Shown here: positions 1 through 6,846 of the stretch, one piece after another
Layout of the letters: each line of letters starts with the position of its first letter
Numbering within the stretch: the stretch's first letter is position 1
Assembly (NCBI GenBank): GCA_946627685.1
Contig: CAMOVV010000064.1
Span: 1-6,846 of the forward strand
Length of the DNA: 6,846 nucleotides
Source of the DNA: an uncultured Bacteroidales bacterium
GTDB taxonomy: Bacteria; Bacteroidota; Bacteroidia; Bacteroidales; UBA932
Direction of reading: 5' to 3'
Notes under the pieces: generated by a model
Told to the model about the DNA's origin: nothing
Database searches by the model: none
The model's input: the letters and a program-made list of their open reading frames with translations, nothing else
Made by a program: the position numbers and the translations under genes

Positions 1-1408
1 TGTAGTGCGCCTCGGTGATACCTTCACGCCCCGGACTGTCGGCAGCCTCCCAGTGGGCGGAAGGATCCATGTTGAAATCCTGCCTGTAATAGTCTATACC
101 CCTGGATTCCAGGAAGTCGCCCATGTATTTGGTAAGCCATTCGCGGGCCTCGGGATTTGCGAGGTTGAAAAGGTATGTGACATCGTCACCGGGCTTTTCA
201 AGAAGCCATCCGCGGTGCTCGCGGAAAAAATCCGAATCTGCGACGACCCTTTCGGGTTCGAACCAGACCATCATTTTGAACCCGAGGGAATGGATGTGGT
301 CGGTTACTTCCCTGAGGGTCTTCGGGAACCTTTTTGCGTCTTCCCTCCAGGTGCCGACCGTGTTGTACCAGAAGCGTCCGTTCCTCCAGTCGGCGGCGTA
401 TTCGGTCCATCCGGCATCAAGCCAAATGGCATCAGGTCGGATATCGAAGTCGAAGTACCTGTCAACAAGGAACTTGGCATATTCTCCCGTCATTCCGGTA
501 TATTCATTGAGAGGAGCCGGGTCACCCCAGTTGAGGCCTCCGCAAAGAGGATACATGGCTGTCTTGCCGTCGATTTTGCGGCTGTGGTGGCTGAGGATGA
601 ACCGGCGGAACTTGTTGTTCCCGGCCATGTTCCGGGGTCCGTCGCCCCCGTCCCAGAACATAAGGGATATCTTCTGCATCCTGACCTTCTCGCCGGGCTT
701 GAGATATGCGTTGAAACGGCCCGGCCCGGCTTTGACTGAAAGCTTTTCGCGACCTGATTCTCCGGTGCGGAGGAAGCCGGCTTTCCAGTGGCCGCTCCAT
801 CCGATGGACATCACGACGCCCTCGTTCCCGTCCTGTCCGGAAAGGATGTTGAAGAAGGGGAACGGGCCGCTCGACGACCTCCCGTCCTGAGGGCCGAACG
901 TGACTTCGGCGCCTTCTTCGAGAGTGTCGTAATGCGGGGCGAAATCATCGCTGGCCGCCAGGCTCCCGTTGATGTGGTTGAGGGTGAAACCAGTTCTTCC
1001 TTTTATTGGAACCAATTTAAAATCAGCTGCATTAAACTCACTGATGACCGGCGTGTCCTTCCCCGAGGTGTTCTTCAGGGAAATGGTCCATTCCACCGCG
1101 TCGAAATCGGGGAACACTTCCAGCAGGCAGATGACTTCCAGACCGGTTGAAGGGTCGCGGTATGTAACTACGATATTCCCATTTCCATCGGCAGCGGTGG
1201 TGCATTTCCACTTTTTCAGGAATGAGTCCGAACTGACTCCGCCGTACTTGAATGAAAAAGGCGGAAGGACACCTTTCCTGAAATGGGTCTTCGCCCAGCC
1301 GGCAGCATCCGGATTGAAAGTGACATCTTTGGAAGATGCTTTCGCCGCATTGGACGACATAAAGATGGCGATGGTCGCAAGCGCGGCAAGAAGTACTTTT
1401 CTAAACAT
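1..1408 (-). CDS. GH36 alpha-galactosidase (melibiase family), exported, C-terminus cut off by window edge
   Basis: The frame starts at the ATG at 1408-1406 and stays open to base 1, giving 469 residues without a stop; the end lies outside the window. Residues 1-25 form a signal peptide (MFRKVLL, hydrophobic core, then AAKA-SS) with no lipobox cysteine, so a periplasmic or secreted soluble enzyme is inferred. Residues about 28-280 fit the N-terminal beta-sandwich of GH36, and the (beta/alpha)8 catalytic domain begins near 285. Visible motifs are WLDAGW (329-334), WREDAKRFP (354-362), WFEPERV (382-388) and YYRQDFNMDP (440-449). By family analogy D444 in RQDF is the nucleophile, and D331 sits where GH36 enzymes bind substrate. 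The general acid and C-terminal domain are missing from the window; family members are usually around 700 residues. GH36 enzymes release terminal alpha-galactose, some alpha-GalNAc, and the sequence here does not separate these. It is the last of four co-directional genes in the window, 38 bases after the GH92 gene. Confidence 0.9.
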   Translation of the reverse strand, partial: MFRKVLLAALATIAIFMSSNAAKASSKDVTFNPDAAGWAKTHFRKGVLPPFSFKYGGVSSDSFLKKWKCTTAADGNGNIVVTYRDPSTGLEVICLLEVFPDFDAVEWTISLKNTSGKDTPVISEFNAADFKLVPIKGRTGFTLNHINGSLAASDDFAPHYDTLEEGAEVTFGPQDGRSSSGPFPFFNILSGQDGNEGVVMSIGWSGHWKAGFLRTGESGREKLSVKAGPGRFNAYLKPGEKVRMQKISLMFWDGGDGPRNMAGNNKFRRFILSHHSRKIDGKTAMYPLCGGLNWGDPAPLNEYTGMTGEYAKFLVDRYFDFDIRPDAIWLDAGWTEYAADWRNGRFWYNTVGTWREDAKRFPKTLREVTDHIHSLGFKMMVWFEPERVVADSDFFREHRGWLLEKPGDDVTYLFNLANPEAREWLTKYMGDFLESRGIDYYRQDFNMDPSAHWEAADSPGREGITEAHY

Positions 1409-1423
1409 GTGTCATCTATTTTG

Positions 1424-1438
1424 GAATTACAGAATTAC
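1424..1438. repeat. Short direct repeat in the GH92-GH36 spacer
   Basis: On the plus strand GAATTAC occurs twice with one base between (1424-1430 and 1432-1438), inside the 38-base gap between the GH92 stop and the GH36 start. The gap is AT-rich relative to the flanking genes and contains no hairpin terminator, no clear Shine-Dalgarno sequence and no match to the Bacteroidetes -7 element (TAnnTTTG). It may be chance or part of an A/T-rich leader of the GH36 gene. Confidence 0.45.
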
Positions 1439-1446
1439 GCTGCCTT

Positions 1447-3651
1447 TTACAGTTTTCCCATCTCGAACTCGAGGGTGCAGCCGGACATTATCTCGTCATA
1501 GCTTATACACCAGTCGGTTACAGGTTCCCCATTGATCCTGACACTCTTGACATATTTATTTTCAGGGCTGAGCCCGTGGGCCTTCATCGTAAACTTCTTC
1601 CCGCCTGGTAGGTTCACGACAGCCTGGGGAATCTGAGGGGCACCGATGACAAATTCCCCGCTGACGGTGTTTACGGGATAGAAACCGAGGGCGCTGAAGA
1701 TGTACCATGCGCTCATCTGGCCGCAGTCGTCGTTGCCGCAGAGGCCGTCACGCACCGGCTTGTAGAAATCGTCAAACACCTTGCGGACAAGTTCCGCCGT
1801 CTTCCACGGCTTTCCCAGCATCGTATAGAAATAAATCACATGATGGCTAGGCTCGTTGCCGTGGGCGTACTGGCCGACAAGGCCGGTGACGTCGCCCGTA
1901 AATCCTTCTGCCTCAGATGTGTCCGTAAGGACAAAAAGGGAATCCAACTTCGTGGCGAAAGCGTCGGTTCCGCCGAGAGCTTCGACCATCCAGTCGAAAT
2001 CCTGCTGCATGTGGAAGGTGTACTGCCAGGCATTGCCTTCCGTGTAGTCCCCTCCGTGGGTGCTGGCGTGGGAAATCTGGAACTTGTCGAAAGGCGTGCG
2101 CCAGTTCCCCTCGGAATCACGGCCCCTGATGAGGAGGGATTCGGGGTCCAGAAGGTTCCTGTAGTTGTGCGACCTCGCCATAAAGAATTCATAATCATCT
2201 TCTTTGCCAAGTTCTTTCGCCAGGAGGGCCGCGCAGTAATCGTCATAGCCGGTTTCCATCGTCCTGGACGCAGACTCCACCTTCACGAGGTCGAAGGGAT
2301 AGTAGCCATACTTGTCGTAGATGTCCCAGTTGGAGTTTTTATGATTGACTGTAAGGGATTTCTTCACGGCATCATAGGCCCTCTCCCTGTCGATTCCGTG
2401 GAATTTCTTGAGGCAGGCCTCCACGACGACGGGGACTCCGTGATTGCCTATCATGCAGAAGCTTTCCTGTCCCCACAGTGGCCAGATGGGAAGATACCCC
2501 TGCGCATCGCAGTGCTCGAGCATGGAATTTACGAGCGGAGCCACCATTTCCGGGGCCACGATGGTGTAAAGGGGATGGGCAGCGCGGAAGGTATCCCAGA
2601 GGGAAAGGGTCGAATAGTACTTCCCGTCCTTAGCGGTGGCCACGGCGTCATCAGCCCCCCTGTACTGCCCGTTCACGTCGGCGATGTCATTGGGCTGGAG
2701 GAAAAGATGATACATCGAGGTATAGAAGTTCCTTTTCTGGAAATCGCTTCCTTCAATCGTGATTCTTCCAAGCACGTCCTCCCATGCAGCCTGCGCCTTG
2801 GCGAGGGTTCCGCCGAAATCCCAGCCCGGCATTTCCCTGTTTATGTTTTCAAGGGCGTTTTCGCTGCTGACGGACGAGATTGACACCTTGACGAGAAGCT
2901 TTCCTCCTGGGGCTATGTCGAACTTGTAAACCCTGCGGGGGGCCTTCATGGCGGGATCGTCCTTCACGTCCGTCTCCTCAACGACAGGATGGTCGAAGAC
3001 AACGGCGTAATGCACGTCCCTTTCGATGAAATTGACGCCCTTGTCTTCCCAGCCCGTGGTCCTCATGTCCCCCGTGAAAGTCCTGTCATCGACTTTTCTG
3101 TACTCCGAAGAAAGTACGCGCCCCTGGAACCTCTCATAACCGCCGGTAGCGACTATCGCATTCTGATAATCAACATACAGCGACGCTCCCGGAGCGTCGA
3201 AGGCAAACTCGTAAATCGCGACGTGCGGGGTGCATGTCATGGCGGCCCGGGCCTTGTTGCCGGGAAGGCTCACCCCGTAGAAACCGGGAGTGGCCTTCTC
3301 CGACGCCTTGTCGAACACGCACTTGTAATCCGGGCGCTCCGGAGTGCCGGCAAAAGGCATCATGAGGATGTCCCCGAGGTCCCCCACTCCCGTCCCGCTC
3401 ATCTTGTTCTGCGTGAATCCCCACATAAGGGTGTCTTCACAGACGTATCCCGAACAGTGCTCCCAGTCGAGGTTGCCGGTCTGGAGCCCCGGCTGCATGT
3501 TGCCGAAAGGGAAGGCGGCCGCAGGCGAGGTATGTCCGGTATATGCTGTCCCCACGAACGGGTCCGCGTACTGAAGGAGGCTCTTGCGTCCGCCGCATGA
3601 AAAGGCCAGGGCGGAAACGGCCACGAATAATACTGCTGTTCTGATTCTCAT
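1447..3651 (-). CDS. GH92 calcium-dependent exo-alpha-mannosidase, lipoprotein
   Basis: This is a complete 734-residue protein from the ATG at 3651 to a TAA at 1449-1447, within the usual GH92 length of roughly 700-770. GH92 enzymes are inverting, calcium-dependent exo-alpha-mannosidases. The N-terminus (MRIRTAVLFVAVSALAFSC) reads as a lipoprotein signal with C19 as the lipidated residue. The residues after it (GGRKS) are not acidic, so the usual Bacteroidetes surface-export signal is absent and a periplasm-facing anchor is inferred. Family hallmarks appear in order: YADPFVGT (28-35), SGTGVGDLGD (85-94), LWDTFRAAHPL (351-361), THGGDYTEGNAWQY (531-544), YAHGNEPSHH (595-604) and GNDDCGQMSAWY (639-650). 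By family analogy E538 is the catalytic acid, and the aspartates at 641-642 hold the catalytic base. The beta-sandwich N-domain covers about 25-265 and the helical barrel follows. The linkage cut (alpha-1,2, 1,3, 1,4 or 1,6) cannot be assigned with confidence. The start lies 15 bases after the preceding gene's stop; the leader is A-rich (AAAAGATGTAAATAT) without a strong Shine-Dalgarno. Confidence 0.95.
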   Translation of the reverse strand: MRIRTAVLFVAVSALAFSCGGRKSLLQYADPFVGTAYTGHTSPAAAFPFGNMQPGLQTGNLDWEHCSGYVCEDTLMWGFTQNKMSGTGVGDLGDILMMPFAGTPERPDYKCVFDKASEKATPGFYGVSLPGNKARAAMTCTPHVAIYEFAFDAPGASLYVDYQNAIVATGGYERFQGRVLSSEYRKVDDRTFTGDMRTTGWEDKGVNFIERDVHYAVVFDHPVVEETDVKDDPAMKAPRRVYKFDIAPGGKLLVKVSISSVSSENALENINREMPGWDFGGTLAKAQAAWEDVLGRITIEGSDFQKRNFYTSMYHLFLQPNDIADVNGQYRGADDAVATAKDGKYYSTLSLWDTFRAAHPLYTIVAPEMVAPLVNSMLEHCDAQGYLPIWPLWGQESFCMIGNHGVPVVVEACLKKFHGIDRERAYDAVKKSLTVNHKNSNWDIYDKYGYYPFDLVKVESASRTMETGYDDYCAALLAKELGKEDDYEFFMARSHNYRNLLDPESLLIRGRDSEGNWRTPFDKFQISHASTHGGDYTEGNAWQYTFHMQQDFDWMVEALGGTDAFATKLDSLFVLTDTSEAEGFTGDVTGLVGQYAHGNEPSHHVIYFYTMLGKPWKTAELVRKVFDDFYKPVRDGLCGNDDCGQMSAWYIFSALGFYPVNTVSGEFVIGAPQIPQAVVNLPGGKKFTMKAHGLSPENKYVKSVRINGEPVTDWCISYDEIMSGCTLEFEMGKL

Positions 3652-3666
3652 ATATTTACATCTTTT

Positions 3667-6585
3667 CTATATTCCAAGGTTATATTTGTCAAGGACGGAA
3701 CCGGCAGATACTTTCTTTCCGGAGGCAGCCTCGTCGAAGGCTTCCTGCCAGACGGCCTTCCCTTCCTGAATCTTCCCCAGGAAGGTGCCGGCGGCTGCCT
3801 TGTCCCCCTTCCGGGCGGCAATTACGGCAGCCATCCAGTTTTCAGCATCCTCGTTTGCATCCACAGGCCTGCCGACACCAAGATTATGCGGCCATAGCCT
3901 GGATTCTTCAACGAGCCTGGAAGCCCTGGAGACTTTTCCGGCATCCAATGCCAGGGCGGCCAGGCGGAGCTTTACCCGGCGGTAGAGCCTGTGGGAATTT
4001 CCCTGACCCTCGTAAGGAAGGATCACTATGTCCTTCAGCACCTTGTCGGCCTCCGCCCATTTCGCGTCGGCCGCAAGGGCCTCGGCATAAAGGTACCCTG
4101 CGTGGAAGTTTTCCTTATCCCTGAGATAATACGGAGCGATTGCCTTCGCCGCTCCGGAAGCATCACCCCGGCGGAGCAAGGTTTCCGCCACATCACGGCC
4201 GTACCTCCACTGGGAAGGGTCCTCTGCCACAGCCTTTTTCATGTCCTTGAGGCCACCCCCGATCCTGGAACGCAGGATATGGAAGGGGGCATATCCGCAG
4301 TCTTCGATGTCCCTTATAAGGTCGAAAGCCTCTCCCGTGCGCCCCAGGCTTGACAGAAGGGCGGAAAGGAGGTAACGGCTCTGCCATCCTCCCCCATTCT
4401 CCACAGCCCAGGAAAGCGGTTTCAGGCTCTCGGTACGGAAGGGGAAGACGAAATCGAGCCCTGCCCTCTCGGCCGACTGTATCATGGCTTTATCTTCTTT
4501 CAGATACGCAATCCAGAGGTCTGTAAGGGCATTCCGCCCGGGACAGGCCTGAAGGATCCTGACCGCATCGTCACGCAGTCCCAAACTTTCGAAAAAGAGA
4601 GCATTCTCGATATATTCCTGAACCTTCATCTCCTGGCGTATGCCGGAAGAAAGCTCTTCGGACGAAATCTCCCCGGAAAGGAATCTCGCGAAATCCGGGA
4701 AATGGCAGAGCGGGTCCATCGCCTCTATCTCTTCCAGATACAGGTCAAGCTGCATCTTTCCCGTCTCGCCGCCCTCACGGGCACAGAGATACCCCATCTC
4801 TATTCCGGTGACATTGAGCATGTTGCCCCTTATGCTCCTCTCTGCATATCCCATAGCCTTCTCCAGTTCCCCGGAAACGAAATGGATACGGCTGAGCTGC
4901 ACCTGCGCGGCGCTGCGGAGTTCGGAGGTGATGGCCGCTATCTCGAACCTGTCCAGGGCGTCAGCCTTCTTACCGAGTTCAACCGCCGCCAGGCCGGAGA
5001 TATAGTTGGCCCGGGCATCGTACTGGTCTATGGAAAGAGCCCTGTTGCCATAGTCGAAGGCCCCCTGCCAGTCCCCCTTGCCGAGAAGGAGCATCGCCTT
5101 TAGATCCAAAGCCTGAACATAGTTGGGATCGGCCTCGAGAGCCCGGTCGGCGTATTTTTCGGCAATGGAGTAATCCCTCTGTCCGGCGTATGAAGAGCCC
5201 AGCAGGAAGGAGCCTGAAGCCGTATTGTGGTCATAGCCTTCAGGCAGGGAGTTCGGCCTGTCGAGAATCTCCTGGTCGAGTGTCCACAAAGTCTTTCCGT
5301 CAAGCGTCAGTCTGGAAGGAGCGAACCCGACATTTCTCTCCAGCAGCTGCGCGGGGCCCAGGTTGACATTCCACGAAGAAATCTCCTTCCCTTCCGCGTC
5401 CAGGGCGCACAAAAGGCCCCTCATCTTCTGCAGGGGATAGATATGAAGGCTCCATTCCCCCTCCTCTTCAACCACGTTCGCCACGCACTGAAGGGTAACG
5501 TCCCCCACCCCCTTCGTGCCGGAGAAGGGAATCCAGTACTCGCTGTATTCATCTGTTCCGAAAGGAGTGAAGAAAAACTGCCTGTAAGGGGTGAAATTAC
5601 TGTCGTTATCGTTCTGGTTGAAAAGTCTCCCGGCCTGAAGCTCAACATATTGTGGCAGGTTGTCGGTCAGGAGTTCCTCCCACATCCTACCCTCGTCCCC
5701 GGGAGCCCAGCAGAAATACTTCCTTCCAAGTTTCTGGTCCCTGTCGGCCAGATGCATCATGCCGTTGTCGTTCTCCTTCCACCAGGCCCCGAAGAAACCT
5801 TTGTGGGAGCCGGCGGGATGGAATGATTTCGCTCCGGGGGTCACCTGCTGGGCATACACCCTCATATCATTGCCGTAAGGATCTATGGGATAAGGATCTA
5901 TGGTTCCATGATGACTCACGGAATAGGAGGAAGGATAGATAAGTCTCAAATCCTCGGAGGTTCCGAGCCCGGCCGTGGTCCACGTGTAATAAGGTTGGAA
6001 TCTCCCGGTGGAATTGTGCCAGAAAGTCCTGGTCAGGAGCCAGTCCTTACCGGCAGGGAGGCTGATTTCCACGGTCCAGTGCGTCCTTGTGAGCAAATCC
6101 AGCACACCGATATAGCAGCTTACTGTCCCGTCATCCTTTTTCACGGCCTTCCAGTCCACCGGAGAGGAGCAGGAAGGAGCGTGACCGATTATTCCGTAGT
6201 TGAATTCTATGCCTCCGCTTGTCCAGGGCCCGCGCAAAGCGATGTCCCTGAATTTCACCGCATCGTTGTCATAGAACATTTCGTTGCCGGAGACCTTGTC
6301 ATACACCGACCAGACTTTTCCGCCGAGGGCCGGAAGTATCCTGACCCTGAGGAATTCATTTTCCAATATCACTTCCTGCCAATTCACCGGAACGCTTTTC
6401 GCCGAATAGCCGTCATAGCGGAAATAGGGATAAATCCTGCCTCCGAAAGGGGCCGGATCCGGGTCGGAATATGGATAGGTGGTATAGACGGTATCCCTCA
6501 CGGTGATGGTCTGGGCTGCCGTCCTGATGCCGGCCAAAATGGAAGCGCCAATCGCTAAACACAAAAATAAACTCCTGATTTTCAT
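3667..6585 (-). CDS. Secreted DUF5107 domain and tetratricopeptide repeat protein
   Basis: This 972-residue protein runs from the ATG at 6585 to a TAG at 3669-3667. Residues 1-25 form a signal peptidase I type signal (MKIRSLFLCLAIGASILAG, then RTAAQT), with no lipobox. Residues about 62-370 match my recollection of DUF5107, whose fold resembles galactose mutarotase; the segment NEFLRVRILPALGGKVWSVY (76-95) is the typical mutarotase-like strand pattern. A strongly patterned, probably conserved site is RGPWTSGGIEFNYGIIGH (118-135), followed by TWTTAG (201-206) and HKGFFGAWW (261-269). From about 459 come at least four 34-residue TPR units (about 459-491, 492-525, 526-559, 560-593), then more degenerate helical repeats, with another clear pair around 793-860. 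The tail includes LWPHNLGVGRP (897-907), a motif I associate with this family. The biochemical role is not established. Its place in a glycan-degrading operon suggests a carbohydrate-active enzyme or a binding protein whose TPR part holds partners. It begins 4 bases after the upstream stop, consistent with translational coupling. Confidence 0.85.
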   Translation of the reverse strand: MKIRSLFLCLAIGASILAGIRTAAQTITVRDTVYTTYPYSDPDPAPFGGRIYPYFRYDGYSAKSVPVNWQEVILENEFLRVRILPALGGKVWSVYDKVSGNEMFYDNDAVKFRDIALRGPWTSGGIEFNYGIIGHAPSCSSPVDWKAVKKDDGTVSCYIGVLDLLTRTHWTVEISLPAGKDWLLTRTFWHNSTGRFQPYYTWTTAGLGTSEDLRLIYPSSYSVSHHGTIDPYPIDPYGNDMRVYAQQVTPGAKSFHPAGSHKGFFGAWWKENDNGMMHLADRDQKLGRKYFCWAPGDEGRMWEELLTDNLPQYVELQAGRLFNQNDNDSNFTPYRQFFFTPFGTDEYSEYWIPFSGTKGVGDVTLQCVANVVEEEGEWSLHIYPLQKMRGLLCALDAEGKEISSWNVNLGPAQLLERNVGFAPSRLTLDGKTLWTLDQEILDRPNSLPEGYDHNTASGSFLLGSSYAGQRDYSIAEKYADRALEADPNYVQALDLKAMLLLGKGDWQGAFDYGNRALSIDQYDARANYISGLAAVELGKKADALDRFEIAAITSELRSAAQVQLSRIHFVSGELEKAMGYAERSIRGNMLNVTGIEMGYLCAREGGETGKMQLDLYLEEIEAMDPLCHFPDFARFLSGEISSEELSSGIRQEMKVQEYIENALFFESLGLRDDAVRILQACPGRNALTDLWIAYLKEDKAMIQSAERAGLDFVFPFRTESLKPLSWAVENGGGWQSRYLLSALLSSLGRTGEAFDLIRDIEDCGYAPFHILRSRIGGGLKDMKKAVAEDPSQWRYGRDVAETLLRRGDASGAAKAIAPYYLRDKENFHAGYLYAEALAADAKWAEADKVLKDIVILPYEGQGNSHRLYRRVKLRLAALALDAGKVSRASRLVEESRLWPHNLGVGRPVDANEDAENWMAAVIAARKGDKAAAGTFLGKIQEGKAVWQEAFDEAASGKKVSAGSVLDKYNLGI
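5876..5903. repeat. In-frame 15-base tandem repeat inside the DUF5107 gene
   Basis: The 13-base word TAAGGATCTATGG occurs on the plus strand at 5876-5888 and 5891-5903, a period of 15 bases. On the coding strand it encodes a five-residue repeat, IDPYP then IDPYG (residues 229-238), within the DUF5107 domain. It looks like a small in-frame duplication that keeps the reading frame. Confidence 0.8.
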
Positions 6586-6589
6586 TGTA

Positions 6590-6846
6590 TTATCTGCTTA
6601 ATTTCTCTATTAGACCGGCAATCCTCTCCCTTCTCCGGATAAGGAAACGGGGATCTTTGGAGAAATGCCTGTCGTCCTGGTAATAATCCTTTGGGAGAGT
6701 CAACAGCGACCTGGCTTCCCTGACGAGCGGGCTTCGTGGATTCTTCGCCTTTGCAACCGCCTCTTCCAAAAGGGTCAGGTAGTCATAGTCGTCCACACCG
6801 TCCCTGAGAATCTCAAGTCTCAGCGAAGGGACAGGTTCTCCGAGAT
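6590..6846 (-). CDS. C-terminal end of a DUF4091 (GH123-like) glycoside hydrolase, start outside window
   Basis: The minus-strand frame ending in TAA at 6592-6590 stays open to the right window edge, giving 84 residues. The stretch GEPVPSLRLEILRDG followed by VDDYDYLTLLEEA matches the closing signature of DUF4091 domains (P-S-x-R-x-E-x-L-R-D-G-x-x-D-Y-x-Y-L). This domain sits at the C-terminus of GH123-like and related glycoside hydrolases. A GTG at 6796-6794 could be taken as a start for a 68-residue protein, but it codes the valine inside that signature, so it is an internal codon. The rest of the fragment (residues about 30-84) is charged and helical, ending RRRERIAGLIEKLSR. Catalytic residues lie upstream of the window, so activity (for example beta-N-acetylgalactosaminidase, as in GH123) cannot be judged. 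The stop is followed after 4 bases by the DUF5107-TPR gene, so the two are probably co-transcribed. Confidence 0.8.
   Translation of the reverse strand, partial: LGEPVPSLRLEILRDGVDDYDYLTLLEEAVAKAKNPRSPLVREARSLLTLPKDYYQDDRHFSKDPRFLIRRRERIAGLIEKLSR

Noticed and set aside
5..739. Plus-strand open frame (244 residues) opposite the GH36 gene, and an overlapping 255-residue frame at 123-890
   Set aside because: Both overlap the GH36 reading frame, which carries family motifs throughout. The translations are low-information, proline- and arginine-rich or valine-rich shadows.
1836..2246. Minus-strand 136-residue frame inside GH92
   Set aside because: It lies in a different frame on the same strand within GH92, covering the catalytic acid region. 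Its serine-, threonine- and arginine-rich translation is typical of a frameshifted shadow.
1840..2883. Long plus-strand open frame (347 residues) opposite the GH92 gene
   Set aside because: It is fully antisense to a strongly supported GH92 coding region that includes the catalytic motifs. Its translation has no recognisable domain or signal, and it reflects few stop codons opposite GC-rich codons.
3652..3666. Possible promoter or terminator in the gap before GH92
   Set aside because: Only 15 A/T-rich bases are present, with no inverted repeat, no T-run after a stem and no room for a -33/-7 promoter pair outside coding sequence.
5227..6558. Plus-strand open frames of 199 and 216 residues opposite the DUF5107 gene
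   Set aside because: They lie antisense to the signal peptide, DUF5107 domain and first TPR of a coherent 972-residue protein, and show no domain or start-site context of their own.

Overview
The window looks like part of a carbohydrate-degradation gene cluster from a Bacteroidales (Bacteroidota) genome. Four signs point that way: exported glycan-degrading families typical of that group (GH92, GH36, DUF5107-TPR, DUF4091), a lipoprotein signal on one of them, A-rich start regions without a clear Shine-Dalgarno sequence, and moderately high GC coding DNA. The genus cannot be settled from the sequence.

All four genes lie on the minus strand and are transcribed from right to left in the window. 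In transcription order they are: (1) 6846-6590, the C-terminal 84 residues of a DUF4091-type (GH123-like) glycoside hydrolase whose start lies outside the window; (2) 6585-3667, a 972-residue secreted protein with an N-terminal DUF5107 domain (galactose-mutarotase-like) followed by tetratricopeptide and other helical repeats; (3) 3651-1447, a complete 734-residue GH92 exo-alpha-mannosidase with a lipoprotein-type signal; (4) 1408-1, a GH36 alpha-galactosidase with a signal peptide, cut off at the window edge after 469 residues, just past its nucleophile motif.

The gaps between genes are 4, 15 and 38 bases, with no recognisable terminator or promoter, so the block is most simply one operon. 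The products are all predicted to be exported, and together they suggest stepwise trimming of a glycan carrying alpha-mannose and alpha-galactose (or alpha-GalNAc) ends, for example a galactosylated fungal mannan or a host glycan. No SusC/SusD pair, regulator, RNA gene, mobile element or CRISPR array is visible. The least understood member is the DUF5107-TPR protein, and it is the best candidate for undescribed activity. The plus strand carries several long open frames, but all are antisense shadows of the real genes.
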